Positions 1 to 5,439 of a DNA stretch of 8,264 nucleotides are shown one piece after another (position 1 is the stretch's first letter; each line of letters opens with the position of its first letter). The stretch spans positions 1 to 8,264 of the forward strand of contig JBOHWL010000209.1 of the NCBI GenBank assembly GCA_050736615.1, read 5' to 3'. This stretch comes from JBOHWJ01 sp050736615. GTDB lineage: Bacteria; Desulfobacterota; Binatia; Binatales; Binataceae. The translations under genes and the position numbers were made by a program. A model generated the notes under the pieces. That model was not told the origin of the DNA. It made no database searches and was given only the letters and a program-made list of their open reading frames with translations.

Positions 1-171
1 ATATCGGAGTGATTGAATCGGCTTGCGTTTCCGCAGTCTCAAGTCTGCTGTTTTGAAAAGCCGCGCCGGCCAGATGGCATCGCGGACCCTCAGCCTTGAT
101 TCGGGTCGATTTGTGCCGCGCTTCTTCAGCAGGAGCGCGATCCATGCCTGGTCCGGGGGAAATCCATTCAA
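1..171 (-). CDS. Unrecognised partial protein, N-terminal part only
   Basis: This minus-strand frame is open from just after a TGA at 177-175 to the left edge of the window, so its C-terminus is missing. A TTG at 171-169 overlaps the TGA stop (170-168) of the upstream amidohydrolase gene, the kind of overlap seen with translational coupling. The reading begins LNGFPPDQAWIALLLKKRG and continues as a very basic stretch ending in RLRKRKPIQSLRY. About 63 % of its third codon positions are G or C, similar to the neighbouring genes. I do not recognise the family and see no catalytic motif. The ribosome binding site is weak (GTGAGAG). A plus-strand frame across the same bases (23-226) has comparable codon use, but it would overlap the end of the amidohydrolase head-on and is closed upstream by a TGA at 14-16, so I prefer the minus reading. 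It could still be non-coding. Confidence 0.33.
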   Translation of the reverse strand, partial: MNGFPPDQAWIALLLKKRGTNRPESRLRVRDAIWPARLFKTADLRLRKRKPIQSLRY

Positions 172-1331
172 CTCTCACGGGAGTCTGCGAATTCTCGCTT
201 GGCCGCGGCCAGCAATTCCGGCTTAGCCAACAAATCATAGGCCACCATAGCCATAGTCTTCGCCACCCGGATCATAGCGTCGTAACCGCGCGGAGAATCG
301 GCGCATCGCACGAACGCATCTTCGTGGCAATTGCCGTGACCCGCATCGGAAATGCGAAATAGCGGATGGATGGCCGGCATCGCATGGCTCACATCGCCCA
401 TATCAGTGCTCCCCGTCGGCATCCCGCGCGGAGCCGCCGGTGCCGGCGTACCCAACGCCGCCGAATGGCGCGCGTAGCATTCCGCCATCGCGTGATTATT
501 GATCATATTTTTATAACCACCGATCAGTTCATGCTCCATCCGGACCCCGGTGGCGAGTGCCGCCGCTTCGGCGCAGCGGATAATTCTGTCGGCGATTTCA
601 CGCGCGTACGCACTGGTCGCGGCGCGCGCGAGGAATTCGCATCGGGTGAGTTCCGGCACAATGTTGACTGCCTGTCCGCCGTTGGTAATCACGCCATGCA
701 CACGCGACTGATCGCGCCAATGGAGCCGCGCGGCGTCAACACTCTGGAAGGTCTGGATAACCGCCGACAGGGCGCTCGCGCCGTCCCACGGCGCCGCCGC
801 CGCATGTGCCGCGCGGCCGTGAAAAGTGATGCGCAAATGCTGGGTGGCCAACGCTGGAATGGTGCTGAATTCGCCATCGGTCGGATGTGCCATCATGGCG
901 GCGTCAACCGCTTTGAACGCGCCCGCTTCGAGTAATGTGATCTTGCCGCCGCCGCCTTCTTCCGCGGGCGTTCCCATGATGACGATCCGTCCCGGAAGAT
1001 GCGCTCTCAGCGCGAGCAGACCGGCCACAGCCGCGACCGCGGCGCCGCAAATCAGGTTATGGCCGCAGGAATGGCCGTTCGGAAGCGCATCGTATTCCGC
1101 CAGGATCGCGACGGTTGGACCTGTGCCAAATTCGGCGCGAAACGCGGTCGCAAGCCCGGCGATTCCGGTCTCGACTTCGAGGCCGAGCTCGCGCAGCGCC
1201 ACGCTCAATTGTTCACAGGCGAAGTGTTCCCCAAACTTGAGCTCCGGATGGGCGTGAATACGATGGCTTACGGCAACGATACGCTCACGATATAAGTCGA
1301 TCGCGTGACAGATTTCATCATGAGTTGGCAT
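168..1331 (-). CDS. M20-family amidohydrolase (ACY1L2 / AbgB-like)
   Basis: This is a 387-residue zinc-dependent metallohydrolase of peptidase family M20. Its relatives cleave N-acyl amino acids, p-aminobenzoyl-glutamate or dipeptides; the substrate here cannot be read from sequence. The catalytic domain is split. The HPELKFGE segment lies near residues 28-35, EYDALP at 79-84 (D81 probably the bridging metal ligand), and HSCGH at 87-91 in place of the usual ACGHD/N. A PAEEGGGGK segment (122-130) carries the catalytic Glu124 and metal-binding Glu125, and MAHP follows at 147-150. The inserted dimerisation domain begins near 165 and has the HGRAAHAAAAPWDGASAL signature. The C-terminal half has GSTDMGDVSH (307-316) and a His-rich GHGNCHE (331-337) that should supply the last ligand. 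No signal peptide is present, so it is cytosolic. ATG 1331 is preceded by GGGAG seven bases away. It lies 43 bases after the SDR gene, probably co-transcribed. Family assignment is firm and the specific enzyme name is not. Confidence 0.93.
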   Translation of the reverse strand: MPTHDEICHAIDLYRERIVAVSHRIHAHPELKFGEHFACEQLSVALRELGLEVETGIAGLATAFRAEFGTGPTVAILAEYDALPNGHSCGHNLICGAAVAAVAGLLALRAHLPGRIVIMGTPAEEGGGGKITLLEAGAFKAVDAAMMAHPTDGEFSTIPALATQHLRITFHGRAAHAAAAPWDGASALSAVIQTFQSVDAARLHWRDQSRVHGVITNGGQAVNIVPELTRCEFLARAATSAYAREIADRIIRCAEAAALATGVRMEHELIGGYKNMINNHAMAECYARHSAALGTPAPAAPRGMPTGSTDMGDVSHAMPAIHPLFRISDAGHGNCHEDAFVRCADSPRGYDAMIRVAKTMAMVAYDLLAKPELLAAAKREFADSRES

Positions 1332-1336
1332 GGCGC

Positions 1337-1362
1337 GGCTCCCGCCTGATTAGGCGCGAGCC
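1337..1362 (-). promoter_or_regulatory. Hairpin covering the amidohydrolase ribosome binding site
   Basis: On the minus strand the bases between the SDR stop and the amidohydrolase ATG form GGCTC-g-CGCCT, a loop AATC, then AGGCG-g-GAGCC. This is ten base pairs with one G-G mismatch and a four-base loop. The GGGAG Shine-Dalgarno (1343-1339) lies wholly in the 3' arm, so the folded RNA would hide it. No T-run follows, so it does not look like an intrinsic terminator. The structure is seen directly; the regulatory role is inferred, for example translation controlled by ribosomes or proteins opening the stem. Confidence 0.5.
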
Positions 1363-1374
1363 TGCCAGCCACTG

Positions 1375-2301
1375 TCAACCGCCACCGCCGTCGTTCGAAC
1401 GGCGCGCCAGTTCCGAAGTGTAGCTCGCGCCGACCTGGGTATTATGGCGCTCGAGCCAGATGCTTAACGGAGTTGTGCCCAAGGGTGGGCCCTTGGCCAC
1501 CAACAATCCGGAGGCGAGACCGCGCATTTCGTCGCGCGTCATCATCACGTCATGCCGCATCAGGCCGATCGCGCCCGCGCACAGCAACAGCATCGTATCT
1601 GGCAAATGGATGATCACCACGCGGTTCCCTGTCGCCTTCGCAATCAGTCGTATCAACTGGTTGAAAGTGAAAGTCTCGGGGCCGCCGGCGTCGACCGTCG
1701 TATTGCCTTCGCTGGTGGCCAGTTCGACGGCGGATTTGGCCAGGTCCTCCACAAATATCGGTTGCAGCCGATAGTCTCCGCGCCCCGCCACCGCGAACAC
1801 CGGCGAGCGCCGCACCACCCAGGCGATATTGTTGATGAGCACGTCTTCGGCGCCGAAAATCACGGCCGGCCGCAGGATCGTGTGCGAAAGTCCCGACTCT
1901 CTCAGCGCCCGTTCGACCAATCCCTTGCCGCGAAAATACGGCAGCGGCGAATCAACGGAAGCATTGGTGATACTGATGTGGATATACTTGCGTACGCCGG
2001 CCGCTTTAGCGGCTTCAATCAAGGCCTTGTTATTGGCCACGGCGGTGTTGAACGTCACACCCTTGCGCGGAAAACGAATCCAATAAGTATTGTAAAGAGT
2101 ATCGGCGCCCTCAAGGCTTTTCACCAGCGCCATCGGATTATCGAAGTTGAACGGAGCAACTTCAATTCGCCCCGCGAGCGGGTCTGTCGCTTTCGGGTGG
2201 GCGGTTAGCGTGCGTACGCGCCGCCCCATCTCGAGCAGTGTTTGGGTAATATAACGGCCCGTATAATCGAACGCGCCAGTGACTATATCGAACTCCGACA
2301 T
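1375..2301 (-). CDS. NmrA-like / atypical SDR NAD(P)-binding protein
   Basis: This is a 308-residue extended/atypical short-chain dehydrogenase-like protein of the NAD(P)H-binding, NDUFA9/NmrA group. The Rossmann start is VTGAFDYTGRYI (residues 7-18), where Asp12 stands in the second glycine position of the usual TGxxGxxG. Basic residues R28 and R30 follow the second strand and suggest NADP(H). An NNKALIEAAKAAGVRKYIHIS block (90-110) is the typical strand preceding the active-site region, and Y122 with K126 (YFRGK) forms a YxxxK pair. ILRPAVIFG (142-150) and IFVEDLAKSAVELA (182-195) are characteristic of complex-I-associated and sugar-nucleotide-epimerase-like members. The C-terminus ends in GGGG. 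Such proteins act as reductases, epimerases or redox sensors, and no substrate can be assigned. ATG 2301 lacks a ribosome binding site but lies 9 bases below an extended -10 box, suggesting a nearly leaderless message. It is 68 bases downstream of the antiporter gene and 43 upstream of the amidohydrolase gene. Confidence 0.9.
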   Translation of the reverse strand: MSEFDIVTGAFDYTGRYITQTLLEMGRRVRTLTAHPKATDPLAGRIEVAPFNFDNPMALVKSLEGADTLYNTYWIRFPRKGVTFNTAVANNKALIEAAKAAGVRKYIHISITNASVDSPLPYFRGKGLVERALRESGLSHTILRPAVIFGAEDVLINNIAWVVRRSPVFAVAGRGDYRLQPIFVEDLAKSAVELATSEGNTTVDAGGPETFTFNQLIRLIAKATGNRVVIIHLPDTMLLLCAGAIGLMRHDVMMTRDEMRGLASGLLVAKGPPLGTTPLSIWLERHNTQVGASYTSELARRSNDGGGG

Positions 2302-2310
2302 CGCATTTTG

Positions 2311-2319
2311 ATCATAGCA
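2311..2319 (-). promoter_or_regulatory. Extended -10 promoter of the SDR gene
   Basis: The minus strand reads TGC followed by TATGAT (2319-2311), an extended -10 element with one mismatch to TATAAT. No good -35 lies at normal spacing; a TTGGCA at 2344-2339 would need a 22-base spacer, which is too long. Transcription would start near 2305-2303, only two to five bases before the SDR ATG at 2301. This fits the missing Shine-Dalgarno. The prediction rests on sequence only. Confidence 0.4.
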
Positions 2320-2327
2320 CGGCTGAG

Positions 2328-2354
2328 GGTTTCGAGGTTGCCAACGATGAAACC
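2328..2354. repeat. Nested inverted repeat between antiporter and SDR genes
   Basis: GGTTTC (2328-2333) and GAAACC (2349-2354) pair over six bases, with an inner GTT-gcc-AAC set inside symmetrical three-base mismatches. It lies just after the antiporter stop and before the SDR -10 box. There is no T-tract on the minus strand, so it is a poor intrinsic terminator; it could be an operator, an mRNA 3'-end stabilising hairpin or chance. Confidence 0.25.
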
Positions 2355-2369
2355 GGCTCGTGAGGGGCT

Positions 2370-4517
2370 TTACACCCGCACCAGGCTCTCGGGCGGCACC
2401 ACCACGGCAACCGCGCAGCGCGCGTTGCGCAGGATCGATTCGACCTTGGGACCGAAATAGAGCCGCCCGTCGACCGGCCGGAATAATACGCCCATCACCA
2501 GCAGGTCGAAATTGCCGCGCTCGGCCATCGAAAGTATCGCGTTTTCGGGCCGATTGCCGGAAGTCACGTGCGTATTGATCGAGACGCCAAGCTCCTGTCC
2601 CAAGGCTTGAACCTCATTGGCGATCGGCGCACGCTCGGCGTTCGGCACGCGTGGATAGAGACCGCGCAGCGACATCAGCGAAGTCTCCTTGACGTACATC
2701 GCGGTGATCTCCGCGGCGGTGGCGCTGGCATAGAGCATCGCCAGGGTCGCGCCCAGCCGCGAGAATTGCGAACCGGTGGTCGGCACCAGCACGCGCCGCA
2801 ACGGCGTCGGCGCACCCACGTTGCGCGCGATCACCACCGGCGCATGCGCGGAGCGCACGATTTCGCGCAAAATCTCTCCTCCCAGCGCATCGGGTCCCTG
2901 GAACTGCGAAGCTCCCGCGAAGATCACATCATAACCGCGCGCGCTTTCACGCATTATCGCGTCCGGAATTGATTCGGCCGACCCGGAGCGCTGATAAATA
3001 TTGCGCGCGCCGCTCAAAGCGGCGATCGCCTTGATACGCGCGAATTGCGCGTCGAATTCATCGGACTTGCGCTTGGAATCAACACTGGCGTGAAACACCG
3101 TGAGACTGGCGTCGTGACCGTTGCCGATCGCGGCCGCCAAATGCGCGGCGAGATCGGCGTGCGGTCCGCCTCCACTCAACACCAGTAATTTGGCGCCTTC
3201 GCGGACGAACGGGATGCGCGCGGCGACTTTCTCGCGCTCCTGGCGCTCGGTCTCGCTCGGCCTCATCGGCACCGCGCTGAGCGACCACGTGAGCAGCGGC
3301 GGCACCATCACCGACGTAACGACCGCGACCACAATCAGTATCGTGTACATCTCGGGCGTAAGCACCCCGAGGCTAAGGCCGATCAAAGCCACGATGATGC
3401 CCATTCCGCCGCGCGCGTTCATGCCCAGCGCGACTGACAGCGCCTCGCGCCACTTGAGCCGGCCAATCAGTCCGCCAAAGCCGCAGCCGAGCAGCTTCGC
3501 CGCGCACGCCACACCGAGTACGATGAGCGGCACGGCGAAATCGGTTAGTGTGCTAAGATCGGTCTTGAGGCCGGAATAGGCGAAGAAGATTGGCGCCAAA
3601 AAGCCCATCGTGACCGCTTCGAGATCGCTCTGGTCGCTCTTTCTAAGCCGCGCCGCCCGGCTCAGCATCAGCCCCGCGATAAACGCGCCGAAGACCGCAT
3701 GAATCCCAATCGCTTGCGTAACAAACGCGCAACCGAACGCGATCGCTACAATCGCGGTAAACTTGGCATGTTCAACGCTGGCATGATCGTCGACCCATCG
3801 GAGCAGCCGCGCCACCCAGCGATAGCCAATGTAATAACAAAACAGGAGGAAGCCCCCCGCCTCGCCGACCAATTTGCCAACGGCGAGTGGGTCGATTCTG
3901 CCGCTGGTCGCCAGCCCCGCCACCAGCGAAAGCAACAGCCATCCGATACTGTCGTCGATGATTCCCGAGGCCAGAATCAGAAGACCCAATTCGCGCCGCA
4001 GTAAACCCAGATCGATGAGGATTTTGGCGATTACCGGCACGGCGGAAATCGCAATCGCCACCGCCATGAAGAGCGCAAAGATGAGCCGTTGATTCGGTAC
4101 AGCCGAATAGCTCGCCGGCAGTAACATGCCGAGCGCAAACCCGGCGGCGAACGGAACCACAATGCCGCATCCGGAGACCAACGCCGCCGTGCGGCCCATG
4201 CCGCCACGCGAGGTGTCGGCCACCAGCTTCAGGTCGGTCTCCAACCCCACATACAGCAGCAGCATAATCGCGCCGGTCCAGGCAAAGGCCTCGAGCAGGT
4301 CCATCGAGATTTTGTCGCCGAGGATAAAACCCGCCGAAGTGCCCGGCAGAATATGGCCCAGAATCGAAGGACCAAGCACGACACCCGCCAGCAACTCGCC
4401 GATTACCGCCGCCTGGCCAAACCGCTTCATCAAGTCGCCGAAAAAACGGCTGACGATCAGCAGCACCGTCAACTGCGCCAAAAAGCGCAGAATCTGCATT
4501 TCGCTTAGGTGTGCCAA
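2370..4517 (-). CDS. CPA2 cation:proton antiporter with two C-terminal USP domains
   Basis: This 715-residue inner-membrane protein should exchange Na+ or K+ for protons. Residues 1 to about 412 form roughly twelve hydrophobic segments of the Na+/H+ exchanger fold. Markers are GELLAGVVLGPSILG (40-54), LLLYVGLETDL (86-96), AISAVPVIAKIL (156-167), SGIIDDSIGW (184-193) and MNARGGMGI (366-374). The paired Asp188-Asp189 in helix 5 matches the electrogenic Na+/H+ members (ND or DD), whereas KefB/KefC-like potassium systems have QD; this points to electrogenic exchange but does not prove the ion. A charged linker (419-440) leads to two cytoplasmic universal-stress-protein-like domains, about 442-567 and 574-708. 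The first has FAGASQFQGPDALGG, the second VMGVLFRPVDGRLYFG; both are near the nucleotide-loop position but diverge from the canonical GxxGxxxxxxxxxG(S/T). The start is TTG at 4517, with AGGAAG (4533-4528) ten bases upstream; the next in-frame ATG (4499) has no such site. It is separated by about 97 bases from the broken GNAT gene upstream. Confidence 0.94.
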   Translation of the reverse strand: MAHLSEMQILRFLAQLTVLLIVSRFFGDLMKRFGQAAVIGELLAGVVLGPSILGHILPGTSAGFILGDKISMDLLEAFAWTGAIMLLLYVGLETDLKLVADTSRGGMGRTAALVSGCGIVVPFAAGFALGMLLPASYSAVPNQRLIFALFMAVAIAISAVPVIAKILIDLGLLRRELGLLILASGIIDDSIGWLLLSLVAGLATSGRIDPLAVGKLVGEAGGFLLFCYYIGYRWVARLLRWVDDHASVEHAKFTAIVAIAFGCAFVTQAIGIHAVFGAFIAGLMLSRAARLRKSDQSDLEAVTMGFLAPIFFAYSGLKTDLSTLTDFAVPLIVLGVACAAKLLGCGFGGLIGRLKWREALSVALGMNARGGMGIIVALIGLSLGVLTPEMYTILIVVAVVTSVMVPPLLTWSLSAVPMRPSETERQEREKVAARIPFVREGAKLLVLSGGGPHADLAAHLAAAIGNGHDASLTVFHASVDSKRKSDEFDAQFARIKAIAALSGARNIYQRSGSAESIPDAIMRESARGYDVIFAGASQFQGPDALGGEILREIVRSAHAPVVIARNVGAPTPLRRVLVPTTGSQFSRLGATLAMLYASATAAEITAMYVKETSLMSLRGLYPRVPNAERAPIANEVQALGQELGVSINTHVTSGNRPENAILSMAERGNFDLLVMGVLFRPVDGRLYFGPKVESILRNARCAVAVVVPPESLVRV

Positions 4518-4527
4518 GCGATCAGAA

Positions 4528-4533
4528 CTTCCT
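4528..4533 (-). promoter_or_regulatory. Ribosome binding site deciding the TTG start of the antiporter
   Basis: AGGAAG on the minus strand lies ten bases before TTG 4517. The competing ATG at 4499-4497 is preceded by CACACCTAAGCGAA, with no purine-rich site. This favours the TTG and six extra N-terminal residues (MAHLSE). Spacing is slightly long. Confidence 0.45.
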
Positions 4534-4614
4534 GATTTTCAATTGATTTGCAGCTAGCCGAATATGTCGCGCGACTGACGTGAAGGCCTAGGCTAGCGAC
4601 GCGGTGGTCGCTGG

Positions 4615-5052
4615 TCAACGCGGTCCGTTTTCACTCGCGCCGAGGCCGAGGTTCCGGATGAAAACGTGGTCGCCCGTGTGCTCATATGATGTGTGATTCC
4701 AGAAGACGAGTTCGTTCGCCGTGGAAGCGATCGCGTGGATACGGCGAGCGCCGCGAGCGCCTAGCCTCGTTTGATTTCGCCGACCAAAGTTTTGGCAATG
4801 CCCCGACGCCGGTGGCTCGGACGGACCGCCAGGCGATAGATGTGGCCACGCCGGTTGTCCCAGCCGCCAATAATCGTGCCGATCATCCGCCGTTCACCTT
4901 CAGCAACGAGGAACAGCCCGGCCGATTCTTTCGCCAGCATTTGAAGATGCTCCACCGTGTCGGTAACCGACGGCCCCGAACTTACCAGCCGCCACAGTTC
5001 GAGAATGCCCTGAATATCCGCCGCGCGCCTCGCGCAACGTGAAGTCGCTCAT
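4615..5052 (-). pseudogene. GNAT-family N-acetyltransferase with two compensating frameshifts
   Basis: Three frames join into one complete small acetyltransferase. ATG 5052 (GAAGG nine bases upstream) reads MSDFTLREAR. After a slip within about 5028-5019 (GCGCGCGGCGG) the next frame reads ADIQGILELWRLVSSGP and continues to KTLVGEIKRG, ending at TAG 4763-4761. After a second slip just there, the original frame resumes as GARGARRIHAIASTANEL to TGA 4617-4615. The total is exactly 145 codons, so one base looks inserted and one lost. GNAT marks are AVRPSHRRRGIAKTLV (acetyl-CoA loop, R/QxxGxG/A) and the C-terminal FWNHTSYEHTGDHVF with the usual Trp and Tyr. These enzymes acetylate amino groups of proteins or small molecules. 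As sequenced, no intact protein is made: the first frame stops after about 49 codons. Either the gene is decaying or the sequence carries two errors in GC runs. It is divergent from the DUF1329 gene. Confidence 0.8.
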
Positions 5053-5116
5053 CTTAATCTGCCTTCTAATTTGTCGAAATCGCTGCCGGACCCCGAAACG
5101 GGCCGTCGTCCCTCAA

Positions 5117-5154
5117 ATATGGCAGTTATTCCGGAATATGGTCGTTATTCCGGA
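5117..5154. repeat. Two tandem 19-base repeats, operator-like
   Basis: The unit ATATGGCAGTTATTCCGGA (5117-5135) is followed without a gap by ATATGGTCGTTATTCCGGA (5136-5154), differing at two adjacent bases. The first junction creates a ten-base palindrome ATTCCGGAAT (5129-5138). The 19-base period is close to two helical turns, so proteins bound to both units would sit on roughly one face. The repeats lie about 65 bases upstream of the GNAT start and 24 bases before the TTGACA hexamer, an expected place for an activator or repressor. The binding function is inferred. Confidence 0.55.
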
Positions 5155-5178
5155 GCGATTTTCAGACTTTATTTGTGC

Positions 5179-5184
5179 TTGACA
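5179..5184 (+). promoter_or_regulatory. Possible -35 box for the DUF1329 gene
   Basis: TTGACA is a perfect sigma-70 -35 hexamer. The best-placed -10 candidates (GTTAGC, TTAGCC or TAGCCG at spacings 16-18) are poor, so either an activator is needed or the hexamer is chance. If used, the transcript would have a leader of about 230 bases. Confidence 0.25.
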
Positions 5185-5207
5185 GACCCGGATAAAGCCT
5201 GTTAGCC

Positions 5208-5226
5208 GCAAGTACCATCGTACTGC
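5208..5226 (+). repeat. Small hairpin in the DUF1329 leader
   Basis: AGTAC-CATC-GTACT is a perfect five-base-pair stem with a four-base loop (5211-5224). It can be extended by GC pairing with GC across one bulged A. It lies shortly after the possible -35 box. A role in the leader RNA is inferred only. Confidence 0.3.
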
Positions 5227-5238
5227 ACGAATCTCGGC

Positions 5239-5256
5239 CTGATAACTATAGTTCAG
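5239..5256. promoter_or_regulatory. Palindromic element, possible operator
   Basis: CTGATAACTATAGTTCAG contains the perfect ten-base palindrome AACTATAGTT (5244-5253), with outer CTG and CAG that match if two bases are bulged on the left. It also includes TATAGT (5247-5252), one mismatch from a -10 box but without a suitable -35. It may be an operator overlapping a promoter. Confidence 0.28.
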
Positions 5257-5350
5257 CTTCATAAAGATGCAGTGAGAAATGACGATTATATCAAGAACGG
5301 CGCTTAATGGAGTATTAGCGTATTAGCGCTATTCGGCGGCAATAATAAAA

Positions 5351-5358
5351 AAGGAGGT
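5351..5358 (+). promoter_or_regulatory. Orphan consensus Shine-Dalgarno sequence
   Basis: AAGGAGGT is fully complementary to the usual 16S rRNA 3' end and follows an AT-rich run, yet no ATG, GTG or TTG lies at proper spacing. An ATT at 5370-5372 would open an 18-codon frame ending at TAA 5424-5426, overlapping the real DUF1329 ribosome binding site. It may serve a leader peptide with a rare start, act as a ribosome standby site, or be a remnant. Confidence 0.4.
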
Positions 5359-5424
5359 AATCGACAAACATTCTCGCCAACTTTTTCTGTTTGACTGGTC
5401 GGGAGTTTTTCGCCCCAGCCCATT

Positions 5425-5432
5425 AAGGGAGG
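5425..5432 (+). promoter_or_regulatory. Ribosome binding site of the DUF1329 gene
   Basis: AAGGGAGG lies seven bases before ATG 5440. This fixes the start and places it at a standard signal peptide. Confidence 0.8.
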
Positions 5433-5439
5433 CACAAAG

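Larger units (their letters stand above)
5053..5439. other. 387-base divergent intergenic region
   Basis: This non-coding stretch separates the minus-strand GNAT gene from the plus-strand DUF1329 gene and is visibly more AT-rich than either. It contains a 19-base tandem repeat (5117-5154), a TTGACA hexamer (5179-5184), a small hairpin (5208-5226), a palindromic element (5239-5256), an 8-base tandem GTATTAGC pair (5312-5327), and a consensus Shine-Dalgarno (5351-5358) well before the real start. The density of small structures suggests a regulated promoter and a long 5' leader for the DUF1329 message. I did not recognise a known riboswitch class. Confidence 0.6.

Noticed and set aside
366..1295. 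Long plus-strand frames (366-935, 826-1257, 999-1295) opposite the amidohydrolase gene
   Set aside because: The minus strand encodes a complete M20 enzyme with all motifs. The plus frames are Arg/Ala-rich shadows typical of GC-rich DNA.
1386..1404. Hairpin CGCCGT / ACGGCG around GTTCGAAC
   Set aside because: It lies inside the SDR coding sequence and has no special position; probably a result of codon content.
1552..2208. 218-codon plus-strand frame opposite the SDR gene
   Set aside because: The product lacks any fold pattern and the opposite strand encodes an intact SDR protein.
3079..4170. Frames overlapping the antiporter on both strands (3079-3288, 3121-3579, 3772-4170 and others)
   Set aside because: The antiporter and its USP domains are continuous and conserved here; these are shadows.
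4686..5042. 118-codon plus-strand frame across the acetyltransferase
   Set aside because: It is antisense to three joined GNAT segments with recognisable motifs; the product has no known pattern.
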